A DNA stretch of 32,938 nucleotides from Bacteroidota bacterium (GTDB lineage Bacteria; Bacteroidota; Bacteroidia; Sphingobacteriales; Sphingobacteriaceae), in assembly GCA_013288485.1 (NCBI GenBank), contig JABDBW010000025.1, forward strand, positions 1-32,938, read 5' to 3'. Shown here in pieces: positions 1 through 8,257 of the stretch (its first letter is position 1; every line of letters begins with the position of its first letter). A program made the translations under genes and the position numbers. A model generated the notes under the pieces. It saw nothing but the letters and a program-made list of their open reading frames with translations, did no database searches and was not told where the DNA came from.

Positions 1-1306
1 CCTTACCCGGGTTATTGCTCATTGAACCGATTGAGGGGTAACCCCCTGTTGAAAAATCCTGTTGCTGGAAAGAATACACGCTGTTTTTACTTTGGCTGGC
101 TGCATATGAAATATCCAGCTCCTGGCCTTCTGTTTTAAAGGTCTTTTTATAGTCCAGGCTGTAATCTACAGCGTTCGCATTGGACTTACTGTTTGAATTG
201 CGCGATGATACAATATCGGAAAGGATATTACTTGCTGTCAACCCTGTTGTTGTTTGCTCCTGGTTGGTTAAGCCATTATTGTGGTTGTCAAAATGGTTAA
301 ACCCTAAGGCGCCCGTAAGTTCATCGTTTTTGGTTATGCTCCAGTTTAAACTTAACCCTGACCGATAACCGTTTCTTGCAAAATCGCTGTTTCCCTTTTG
401 GTACAAGTGAGTTAGGGTGCCCTGGCTAATATCGGTAGTAAAACGGTCATTAGTATTTACATTGGTTGTATTTAGCTGTTCATTACCGCTAAATGAAATA
501 TTTGCGCCAAAGTTTCCTTTGCGGGCATTTAAATTAACCGATCCGATATTTAAACGTGTTCCTGCCGAAAGATTAATAATACCATTAACACCTTGTACTT
601 TACTGTCTTTTAAAATAATATTAATGATACCACCGGTGCCGTTAGCATCATATTTTGCGCCCGGGCTGGTAATCACTTCAATACTTTTGATCTGGCTTGC
701 CGGGATGGATTCTAAAGCATCGGCAAGGCTGGCCCCGAAAATACTGGAAGGCTTGCCATTAATTAAAAAACGAATACTGGCGTTTCCCTGCAACTCAACA
801 TTGCCGTCAATATCAACAGTTACCTGCGGGACTTTCTTTAATATATCTAAAGCTACGCCTCCCTGCGAGGTTAGGTCATTTGCGGTATTATAAACCAATT
901 TGTCGATCTTATTCTCAATAGTTGGGGTTTTTCCTACAATGGTTACACTACTTAATTCAGTTTGAACAGGTGTAAGCAATAGGTTTGCCAATGCCAATGT
1001 ATGTACAGTATTGTTGATAATAACATGCTCTGCGGAGGTACTTTTGTAACCTATAAACTCAACGGTTATGGTATATTCTCCATTTGGAATATGGTCAATA
1101 GTAAAGTTTCCCTTACTATCAGAAACAGAACCGTTGAACGGGCTGGGATTGCCTTGCTTAAAAATACTTACGGTTGCATAATCAACAGGTAATTTGGTAA
1201 CTGCATCAATAACTTTACCGGTTATTTTGCCGGGTGCGGTGCCTTGTTGCGCTTTAACCGCGATAAATGAAATAAGTAAGAAAACCAGGATATAAATATT
1301 TTTCAT
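1..1306 (-). CDS. TonB-dependent outer-membrane receptor, 3' end cut by window edge
   Basis: This is the N-terminal 435 codons of an outer-membrane TonB-dependent receptor; the rest lies beyond the left edge. The ATG at 1306 begins a signal peptide (MKNIYILVFLLISFIAVKA, then QQ). A CarboxypepD_reg-like domain follows at about residues 25-110 (ITGKVIDA, then a FIGYKS turn). A plug domain comes next, with VDIDGNVELQGN, a RFLINGKPSS segment and GAKYDANGTGGIINI at about residues 150-230, and then the start of the beta-barrel. The short linker between plug and carboxypeptidase-like domain and the ELQGN/NGK pattern are typical of the Bacteroidetes outer membrane beta-barrel (OMP_b-brl_3) group rather than the long SusC class. 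It has no SusD-like partner in view. It lies downstream of the yncE-like gene on the same strand, but a terminator separates them, so it is probably transcribed on its own. The substrate cannot be inferred. Confidence 0.9.
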   Translation of the reverse strand, partial: MKNIYILVFLLISFIAVKAQQGTAPGKITGKVIDAVTKLPVDYATVSIFKQGNPSPFNGSVSDSKGNFTIDHIPNGEYTITVEFIGYKSTSAEHVIINNTVHTLALANLLLTPVQTELSSVTIVGKTPTIENKIDKLVYNTANDLTSQGGVALDILKKVPQVTVDIDGNVELQGNASIRFLINGKPSSIFGASLADALESIPASQIKSIEVITSPGAKYDANGTGGIINIILKDSKVQGVNGIINLSAGTRLNIGSVNLNARKGNFGANISFSGNEQLNTTNVNTNDRFTTDISQGTLTHLYQKGNSDFARNGYRSGLSLNWSITKNDELTGALGFNHFDNHNNGLTNQEQTTTGLTASNILSDIVSSRNSNSKSNANAVDYSLDYKKTFKTEGQELDISYAASQSKNSVYSFQQQDFSTGGYPSIGSMSNNPGK

Positions 1307-1475
1307 AGAATAATTCAACCAATTTGAATTGCAAAAGTGCGGGCCAATGTTGAATTAATTTTGAATTAAAATTGATTTTAAATTGATTATCCTAATTATT
1401 TTTAATTTGATGACTTTTTTAATTAAGCCAGGTTGGCGAAAACCGGGCAATTTGATTTTCAGTTAGAAATAGCTG
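1307..1475. other. AT-rich upstream region of the partial receptor gene
   Basis: This stretch is strongly AT-rich and contains several imperfect copies of TTGAATT/TTGATTT spaced 10-20 bases apart (about 1322-1425). I found no exact TAnnTTTG -7 element on the minus strand. The motif repetition may be simple AT-rich composition or an operator; I cannot separate these. Confidence 0.3.
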
Positions 1476-1525
1476 AAAAAAAAGACCCCACTTCATAAGA
1501 CACATAACTGCTTATAAAATGGGGG
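1476..1525 (-). terminator. Intrinsic terminator of the yncE-like gene
   Basis: Read on the minus strand, CCCCATTTTATAAG (1511-1524) pairs with CTTATGAAGTGGGG (1486-1499) over 14 positions, two of them G-U, around an 11-base loop. TCTTTTTTTT follows immediately. It lies 22 bases after the stop codon of the yncE-like gene and separates that gene from the downstream receptor. Confidence 0.8.
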
Positions 1526-1546
1526 TATACTAATCAATAATTAAGC

Positions 1547-2563
1547 TTATTTCCCGACTTCAATAATGTGAAACGTGCCGGGTATTTGTTTGGGCCGCCC
1601 TCCGCCTGGTGCAGCCGGTTCTGTTTTTGCTGCCGGTAAATATAAGCGATGGGTGACTACATCAATGCCTATTGTACGCGCGCTGGGTTCGCTGGTTATA
1701 TTCTCAACAAACTCAAATTTATCGGCATTAATTTCTCTTACCGCGCTAATAGTTCCTTCCCCATTTGAGGCGTAAGCCATCTTCAGGCCCGGATCAAAAA
1801 CCACACCGTCGGTACCTCCTATCGGGTATGTGCCAACAGTTTTACCGTTAGTGGCATCCATCACCACCATAGTTTTTGTTCCGCCGCAGCCTAAAAACAA
1901 GCGGTTGGTTTTACGGTCAATATCCAAACCGCTTGGCGAGGCACCACCATCAATTTTATATCGTGCAATTTCTTTAAAGGTAGTGGCGTCAATTACGATC
2001 ATGCTGCTGGTACCTTCGCCATTAATAAATATTTTTCCTTTACCGTCTGAAACTGCTGTTTCGGGCTTATCGTTGAGCGGAATAGTTGCCACCACTTTAT
2101 CAGTGAGAGGGTCATAAACGCTCGCGTCTTTGCTCCGGCCATTACAGGTGATGATCTTTTTTGAAAAATCATCATAAAAAATAGCATCGGGATTTTCTCC
2201 AACTGCCACTTCTTCCAAAACTTTAAAGGTTTTCAGGTCGAAAACAACGATCTTATTGGCACGCCCCGCGCTGATAAATCCTTTATTTAATGCAGGGATA
2301 AGGGCAATGCCGTGAACGCCGGGTGTATTAGGCACATACCCTATCGAATCGCCTGTAACGGTCGACAAGACATTTACCTGGTTACCATGCGAAGTATAAA
2401 TACGTTTGTTCGCGCCATCTACCGTTATATAATCCCATCCGCCCGAACTTGCGATAGGCAGATCTTTCAATACATGAAACCCGGTTTTTTCCTGCGCAAT
2501 TGCATAGGTGATCATTGTACTGAAAACAAAGATCAATGCCAGTAACTTTTTAGGATTTTTCAT
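1547..2563 (-). CDS. Secreted YncE-like beta-propeller protein
   Basis: A 338-residue protein with a cleavable signal peptide (residues 1-23, ending ITYAIAQ) and a seven-bladed YVTN/NHL-type propeller. Blade-like units recur about every 40-45 residues: YITVDGANKRIYTSHG, IALIPALNKGFISAG, AIFYDDFSKKIITCNG, TAVSDGKGKIFINGEG, GLDIDRKTNRLFLGCGG, GVVFDPGLKMAYASNGEG. The C-terminus carries a Pro/Gly-rich loop (AAPGGGRPKQIPG) before the last strand. Proteins of this family bind DNA, cofactors or ligands or act as scaffolds; no catalytic residues can be recognised, so its role is unknown. It probably acts in the periplasm. It is divergent from the receptor operon at 2817 and shares a 253-base intergenic region with it, which could mean common control. 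Confidence 0.85.
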   Translation of the reverse strand: MKNPKKLLALIFVFSTMITYAIAQEKTGFHVLKDLPIASSGGWDYITVDGANKRIYTSHGNQVNVLSTVTGDSIGYVPNTPGVHGIALIPALNKGFISAGRANKIVVFDLKTFKVLEEVAVGENPDAIFYDDFSKKIITCNGRSKDASVYDPLTDKVVATIPLNDKPETAVSDGKGKIFINGEGTSSMIVIDATTFKEIARYKIDGGASPSGLDIDRKTNRLFLGCGGTKTMVVMDATNGKTVGTYPIGGTDGVVFDPGLKMAYASNGEGTISAVREINADKFEFVENITSEPSARTIGIDVVTHRLYLPAAKTEPAAPGGGRPKQIPGTFHIIEVGK

Positions 2564-2816
2564 AATTCAATTTATTTGGTTATAACAATTATATGGAAAT
2601 AATCTGTGGAAATATTGAAGAAGAGTTAAAAAATAACAACATCAATGAATTGTTAAAAATTGGTTAGGTAAATGGTTGTTTATATTACCAATTCAGGCTT
2701 AATGTTACCTCAAAGAAATCATTGAGTTAAGAAATTGCAATCGGTAAAAAAAATCAGAATTTACACAGATTTTAGGGGTGTTCTTTGCGCTTTAACTCAC
2801 AAAATACCTCTACTAC
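2564..2816. promoter_or_regulatory. Divergent intergenic region with an 8-base inverted repeat
   Basis: This region must hold the promoters of the yncE-like gene (minus) and of the receptor operon (plus). The half-sites TGAGTTAA (2723-2730) and TTAACTCA (2792-2799) form an inverted repeat 61 bases apart; the second half-site lies 17 bases before the receptor ATG. I see no exact TAnnTTTG match. A regulator-binding role for the repeat is inference. Confidence 0.3.
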
Positions 2817-5711
2817 ATGAATACATTTCTACAATTTAAACATTATCTATTTCTGTTTTTTTTACTCGCCGGCCTTGGTTATTCTTCATTTGCCCAAAGT
2901 ATCCACGGTAACGTTTCTGACGCAAAAAGTGGTGAAACATTAATTGGTGCAACGGTTCGTATCGAACATGGCAGTACGGTTTTAAACACAACGGTTAAAC
3001 TGGATGGTACTTATACTTTTACCAAAGTACCCGCCGGAAGCTATATGATTCAGGTAAGTTATATCGGCTACAAAACTACTAAACAGTACATGGTGGAAGC
3101 CGAAACAGACAAGGTGGCTATTTTAAATATAGCCATGCTTTCAAACTCCACCGCGCTTAATGAAGTAGCAATTATTGAATATGCCAGCAGGGAAACTGAT
3201 AATTCTGCCAGGAATACAGAAAAGATATCCAATAATACAATGAATGTCGTCTCTGCTAATTCTATCGCCATATCACCCGACGTAATAGTGGCAAACGTGC
3301 TGAGCAGGGTATCGGGTATATCTATTGACAGAAGCAATACAGGCGACGCACAACACGTGATCATTCGCGGGATGGATAAACAATATAATACTACTTTAAT
3401 AAATGGCGTTAAAATTCCCAGCCCCGATAATAAAAACAGGTATGTACCACTGGATATTTTTCCGGCCGACCTGGTTGAAAGAATTGAAGTTTCTAAATCA
3501 CTTACTCCCGATATGGAAGGTGACGGTTCGGGCGGCGTGGTTAATTTAGTAATGAAAACCGCGCCCGATCATTTGCGGATAGAAGGAAACGTGGGCACCG
3601 GTTACAGCCAATTGTTTTTCAACAGGAGTTTTAGCAGTTTTAATGGCGCTTCGGTAAATAGTAAGTCGCCGGGCGAATTAAACCCGGGCGCTGCCGCTTC
3701 TATCAGCAACTTTCCATACCAAAACCTGGTGACTAAAACCGGAAATGCCCCGCCGAATGCAAATGTTAGCCTAACGATAGGTAACCGTTATTTGAATAAT
3801 AAATTGGGGGTTATTTTTTCGGGCACTTATCAAAATTCTTACCAGGGAAATAACAGTTTTGTTGTAGTACAGGAAAATACTGTTGGCCCATCACCAGACA
3901 TTAATACGCCAAACCAGGAAACAGCTTTTCAAAGCTCATACCACCGTCAGTATTCATCACAACTCAGCCGTTTAGGAACAATCGCTTCCCTTGACTATAA
4001 ATTTAATCAAAACAACTCGATAAACCTGTTTGGAACTTATTTGCAATTAAACGAATACCGTGTACGCGACACGCATACCTCCACCTATAGCGGATACTCG
4101 TACCAGGGATATATCAGCACCAATAGCATTGACGATCAAACCGAAACAAGAACCGACCTGCAAAGTATTTATAATATCACCCTGAAAGGCAAACACAAAA
4201 TAACCCCTGCGTTTTTCTTTGACTGGACTTTGGCAAATTCAGAAGCTACCCATAAACAACCCGATATAGCTGAATTTAAAACGACTTATAGCACCAGCCC
4301 TGACATACCTAATGGTAAAAATGAGCCCGACCCTAATAACCCCAACAATTCGGTATTTGTAACGCCTGATATAATTAATGGCCCGGTAACAGTAGGCAAT
4401 GAATCGAGAGAGTGGACACATAATACGGATAAAGATGTATCGGGCTATTTAAACCTGCATTATGATACAAAAATATTTGGCCGTAAAGCTTTATTCTCTG
4501 CCGGTGGAATGTTCAGGCATAAAACAAGGGATAATTTTGTTAATACCTATAGTTTACCCAATACTTTAATTTCGGGTACCAACAATGCCGAACTCTATAC
4601 TTCCATACCGGCCGCAACATTTTATTTTGACCAAAAACCAGCTAACGCATTTGGCTCATCAGCAACGGATCCGGGCGTGTACACATTTACAGAAAATATA
4701 CAGGGTGGCTACGGTATGCTAAAATATATTATCAGCAACCGTTTGGATGTTTTATTTGGTGTAAGGGTTGAAAATACCTATCAGTATTATTATTCTAATT
4801 TACCTGTAAACCTCGCCGGAAAAACGGCAACCATAACTTATATTGATTATTTGCCAAGCATCAATGCCAAATATGCCCTTACCGATAACCAGGCTATAAG
4901 GACATCGTATTTCCAATCGGTTTTACGCCCCGCCTTTGCAGATTTTATACCCTATCCGGATCAAACACCCGATGATGCTTATGCACATATAGGGAACCCT
5001 TATTTACAACATACCACCGTTAATAATTATGATTTAAGATATGAGTTTTTCCCTGGTGTTTTTGATGAATTTATGGCCGGGGGATTTTATAAATATTTAA
5101 TTAACCCCATTGAAAAAATGCTCGAACCAGGCGCGCTGGGTGCTTTGTTACTTGTTACACCCGAAAACCTGGGCAATGCCCAAAATTACGGGGCCGAATT
5201 TGTAGCTAAAAAATACTTCGGCAATATTGGTGTGTCGGTCAATTATACTTATACCAACTCGCAAATTACTACCCAAAAAGATATACAAGTTGTTAATATG
5301 CCTGTTTCCAAGCGGAATCAAACAAGGCCGCTACAGGGACAGGCGGCTAATATAGGTAACGCGGCCTTACTATATAAAGATCAAAAAATTGGCCTTGACG
5401 CGCAATTAGCAGTGTCGTATACCGGCGAAAGAATAGCGGCCATATCAAGATATTACGGGTTGGATACCTGGGAAAAACCATCAACCTATCTTGATTTTTC
5501 GGCTCAAAAACAAATAGGCAAGAATTATATCCTTTTTATAAAGGCCAATAACCTTTTAAATACGCCGTATGAATTGTTTATCAAACAAAATAATTCAACC
5601 AACTATTCCGGGCTCCTGAAATATGAACACCAGGAAAGCCCCAATTATACTACGGTGGAATATGATCAGTATTATGCCCGCTATAGTTTAGGTTTCAGGT
5701 TCAAATTTTAA
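2817..5711 (+). CDS. TonB-dependent receptor, first gene of a phosphoesterase-containing operon
   Basis: A 964-residue outer-membrane active transporter. The signal peptide is residues 1-27 (ending SSFAQ). A CarboxypepD_reg-like domain follows (IHGNVSDAKSGETLIGATVR to YIGYKTTKQY, about 28-105). The plug domain, about 140-255, has NVLSRVSGISIDR, HVIIRGMDKQYNTTLING and IEVSKSLTPDMEGDGSGGVVNL. The remainder is a 22-strand-type barrel ending in the aromatic motif YSLGFRFKF. The GMDKQYNTTLING and EVSKSLTPDMEGDGSGG motifs resemble the TonB-Xanth-Caul-type receptor branch more than SusC. There is no SusD partner; instead two lipoproteins and a secreted phosphoesterase follow within 44, 13 and 8 bases. 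This suggests that the transported compound is released or captured by those surface or periplasmic proteins. The substrate is not identified by sequence. Confidence 0.92.
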   Translation: MNTFLQFKHYLFLFFLLAGLGYSSFAQSIHGNVSDAKSGETLIGATVRIEHGSTVLNTTVKLDGTYTFTKVPAGSYMIQVSYIGYKTTKQYMVEAETDKVAILNIAMLSNSTALNEVAIIEYASRETDNSARNTEKISNNTMNVVSANSIAISPDVIVANVLSRVSGISIDRSNTGDAQHVIIRGMDKQYNTTLINGVKIPSPDNKNRYVPLDIFPADLVERIEVSKSLTPDMEGDGSGGVVNLVMKTAPDHLRIEGNVGTGYSQLFFNRSFSSFNGASVNSKSPGELNPGAAASISNFPYQNLVTKTGNAPPNANVSLTIGNRYLNNKLGVIFSGTYQNSYQGNNSFVVVQENTVGPSPDINTPNQETAFQSSYHRQYSSQLSRLGTIASLDYKFNQNNSINLFGTYLQLNEYRVRDTHTSTYSGYSYQGYISTNSIDDQTETRTDLQSIYNITLKGKHKITPAFFFDWTLANSEATHKQPDIAEFKTTYSTSPDIPNGKNEPDPNNPNNSVFVTPDIINGPVTVGNESREWTHNTDKDVSGYLNLHYDTKIFGRKALFSAGGMFRHKTRDNFVNTYSLPNTLISGTNNAELYTSIPAATFYFDQKPANAFGSSATDPGVYTFTENIQGGYGMLKYIISNRLDVLFGVRVENTYQYYYSNLPVNLAGKTATITYIDYLPSINAKYALTDNQAIRTSYFQSVLRPAFADFIPYPDQTPDDAYAHIGNPYLQHTTVNNYDLRYEFFPGVFDEFMAGGFYKYLINPIEKMLEPGALGALLLVTPENLGNAQNYGAEFVAKKYFGNIGVSVNYTYTNSQITTQKDIQVVNMPVSKRNQTRPLQGQAANIGNAALLYKDQKIGLDAQLAVSYTGERIAAISRYYGLDTWEKPSTYLDFSAQKQIGKNYILFIKANNLLNTPYELFIKQNNSTNYSGLLKYEHQESPNYTTVEYDQYYARYSLGFRFKF

Positions 5712-5755
5712 TTCTCAAATCAATAATAAAACAGTAACAATTAATTAAATCAGCT

Positions 5756-7204
5756 ATGAAAAAATTACAGATCATTTCGTTATGCTTATCGCTTTTTGCC
5801 CTTGCTTCATGCAGCAAGAAAACCGATAACGCAGTTGTATCCGTGCCGCTATACCAGGTAGGCAAGGCAATTAGTAATACAGGCACCTTACCTGCGGGCA
5901 GCTACAAGGGCACTATGCTTGCCGGCCAAACCTATACCGTTAGCGGTGATATTACCATTAATGCCGGCGATACGCTTTTAATTCAGAAAGGTGTAAAAGT
6001 TAATATGACCAATGGCGCCAACTTTATTGTAAATGGTATTTTAGTTAGTTTAGGTACAAGCGATGCACCGGTTACTATAACCGACCCCCGCAGGTCTAAA
6101 ACTACAGGCCCTTCAACAGCGGCCAGCGATTCAACTTACAAAGGTGGCTGGGGCGGTATTTATTGCAGCAACACCAGTAAACTGGTTGTTATTAAATGGA
6201 CACACCTTGATTTTGGCGGCGCGGCTTTAAAAGCCCTTCCATTTGCGGCAAGCGCGGGGCTGGCAGTAGGCAATCAATACATTTTATATTTTGAAAATCC
6301 TAACGGCGTGTTTATACTGGAAGATTCATGGTTATATGGCTCGCCTGATGATGCTACCCGTTTTTATGGTGGATACCTTAACATCATGAGGAACACCATG
6401 GAAAAATGCGGCGGTGTTGGCGGCGATGGCTTTAACGCCAAAGGCAGCAGTATAGGCAACATGGCTTATAACCTGGTTATAGGCGGTGCAACCAATGGTA
6501 CAAAAACCGCAAGCGACGGTACTACTGCCGGCCCGTGCCAGTTTACCATGTATAACAATACTTATATTAACGATGGGTACAGAAATACAGGTGTTTATGG
6601 CGCGAGAAGTGGTTCTGTGGAGATAGAAAACAACTCAAGGGCTTTGGTATACAATAACCTGATAGTTGATTGCGATTTCGGCGTACGTATTGCAGGTGGC
6701 CCTGCAGGCGCTAAAGTTTACCTGGCCGATACATTAACCAATACAACAGGCCCTATTTTTAAAACGGCTTACGGCTATAACTATAATTACGTTGATAACG
6801 CGGCAATGGCCGGTCAGATTGTACCAACAAGCGTAGCGCAAGCAGTAGTTACCCATCCTCAGTCTACTGATATTCCAAATATGGCTGCCTTCTTGGGTGC
6901 TTCATATACTTTTGGATTGGTTTATGATGGCACTTCGCTTGTTGGAAAAAACAACCCTATGTTCGTGAATTATCCGCTTCCTGCTGCTGCCAATTTCTGG
7001 GTTACACAGGCATCTGTTGATAATTATAATTTCCATTTGCAAGCCGGTTCGCCTGCTGCGGGTAAAGGAACAACTAACAGCGCTTTAATTAAACCAATTA
7101 CTACAGGTATACCTATCGATCCGGTTTTTGGTTCAAGTGAAATCACCCTTCCCGGTGCTGACATGGGTTGCTACCAGTTAAACGGTAACGGTAATCATCA
7201 TTAA
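5756..7204 (+). CDS. Lipoprotein with right-handed beta-helix fold
   Basis: A 482-residue lipoprotein: the lipobox LASC puts the lipidated cysteine at residue 19. After a short linker, the pattern of Asn/Gly-rich turns with alternating hydrophobic strands fits a right-handed parallel beta-helix (pectin-lyase-like). Examples are YTVSGDITINAGDTLLIQKG, NGANFIVNGILVSLGT, LVVIKWTHLDFGGA, NGVFILEDSWLYGS and ALVYNNLIVDCDFGVRIAGG. The C-terminal part ends LPGADMGCYQLNGNGNHH. It sits 44 bases after the receptor and 13 before the next lipoprotein, so it is very probably co-transcribed and exposed at the outer membrane. A role as substrate-binding partner of the receptor, replacing SusD, is inference. 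No polysaccharide-lyase catalytic residues are evident, so I do not call an enzyme. Confidence 0.8.
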   Translation: MKKLQIISLCLSLFALASCSKKTDNAVVSVPLYQVGKAISNTGTLPAGSYKGTMLAGQTYTVSGDITINAGDTLLIQKGVKVNMTNGANFIVNGILVSLGTSDAPVTITDPRRSKTTGPSTAASDSTYKGGWGGIYCSNTSKLVVIKWTHLDFGGAALKALPFAASAGLAVGNQYILYFENPNGVFILEDSWLYGSPDDATRFYGGYLNIMRNTMEKCGGVGGDGFNAKGSSIGNMAYNLVIGGATNGTKTASDGTTAGPCQFTMYNNTYINDGYRNTGVYGARSGSVEIENNSRALVYNNLIVDCDFGVRIAGGPAGAKVYLADTLTNTTGPIFKTAYGYNYNYVDNAAMAGQIVPTSVAQAVVTHPQSTDIPNMAAFLGASYTFGLVYDGTSLVGKNNPMFVNYPLPAAANFWVTQASVDNYNFHLQAGSPAAGKGTTNSALIKPITTGIPIDPVFGSSEITLPGADMGCYQLNGNGNHH

Positions 7205-7217
7205 ACCTATTTGAAAT

Positions 7218-8249
7218 ATGATTTTTAACATACCAACCCTTTTTAGTAGCGTAAGAACGTTTAATGCTATTAAAACAGGGTTGGTATGTTTTTTTATACT
7301 TGCCCTTTCTTCCTGTCAAAAATCAGGAAATTCAAACATACCTGTAAAGGATACTACCGCAACGGTTACTCCTCCCCCAACCATTAATTTTTTTACCCCT
7401 TCTTATGACCCGTCATCATTAGATACTTCTAAACTATTTAACACGGTACCTGTTGTCAATTTCTTAGCAAGGAAGGATCTGCTTGAAATATCGGGGGTTG
7501 CTGCAAGCAGGATCAATCCCGGAATATTATATATCCACAATGATAGCGGTAACCCAAACCAGGTTTATTTAACCGATGCCAATGGCGCAGATAACGGAAC
7601 ATTAACCCTTACACCCGTAGGCAACCGTGATTGGGAGGATATTGCCGTAGGCCCCGGCCCGGATGCGAGTAAAAGTTATGTATATATTGGCGATATCGGC
7701 GATAATAATGCGCAATACAGTTCGGTATTTGTTTACCGTTTCGCCGAACCCGACCTGACCGGAAAAACTTTACCGTTCATTTCAACAATTAATACAATAG
7801 ATCAGATACAATTAAAATATCCCGACGGACCCCGTAATGCAGAAACATTGATGGTAGATCCGCTTACTAAAGATATTTACATAGTTAGTAAAGAAAGCAA
7901 CCTGGCAAAAATATATGTTGCCCGGTACCCGCAAAGTACTACTTCGGTTACTACTTTAACACCAATTGCTCAATTGCTTTTTAATAAGGCAACGGGTGGC
8001 GATATTTCTCCGGATGGCACTGAAATTTTATTGCGAAGCAATGAATTAATATGGTATTGGAAACTTGCTACAGGTACAACTATAACAGCCGGGTTAATTA
8101 CCAAACCACAACACGCACCATACGCCAATAATGAGCCGCAAGGTGAGGGTGTTGGTTTCGCGGCAGATGGCTCGGGTTATTATACTGATACAGAAATAAA
8201 GGGGTATGCCGGAAAATTAGCCACCATTTCATTTTACAAAAGAAAATAA
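7218..8249 (+). CDS. Beta-propeller lipoprotein (phytase-like/SdiA-regulated-like)
   Basis: A 343-residue protein with a long n-region and a lipobox ending ALSSC (Cys33). The mature part begins with an 'is it consistent with records' type propeller: LEISGVAASRINPGILYIHN, then DWEDIAVGPG, YVYIGDIGDNNAQY, RNAETLMVDPLTKDIYIVSK, GGDISPDGTEILLRS and GEGVGFAADGSGYYT. The D-W-E-D, I-G-D-I-G-D-N and N-A-E-T-L motifs are acidic and could bind calcium. They are shared by uncharacterised secreted propellers related to the phytase-like and SdiA-regulated folds. Whether it hydrolyses phosphoesters is not shown by the sequence. It lies 13 bases after the beta-helix lipoprotein and 8 before the phosphoesterase start, which supports one transcript and a shared role at the cell surface. 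Confidence 0.75.
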   Translation: MIFNIPTLFSSVRTFNAIKTGLVCFFILALSSCQKSGNSNIPVKDTTATVTPPPTINFFTPSYDPSSLDTSKLFNTVPVVNFLARKDLLEISGVAASRINPGILYIHNDSGNPNQVYLTDANGADNGTLTLTPVGNRDWEDIAVGPGPDASKSYVYIGDIGDNNAQYSSVFVYRFAEPDLTGKTLPFISTINTIDQIQLKYPDGPRNAETLMVDPLTKDIYIVSKESNLAKIYVARYPQSTTSVTTLTPIAQLLFNKATGGDISPDGTEILLRSNELIWYWKLATGTTITAGLITKPQHAPYANNEPQGEGVGFAADGSGYYTDTEIKGYAGKLATISFYKRK

Positions 8250-8257
8250 CATTGTTT

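Noticed and set aside
417..893. 158-codon plus-strand ORF
   Set aside because: It lies fully antisense to the partial TonB receptor gene, whose frame encodes clear plug motifs.
8252..8257. TTG start two codons before the phosphoesterase ATG
   Set aside because: It adds only M-F to a good signal peptide; the ATG at 8258 is simpler.
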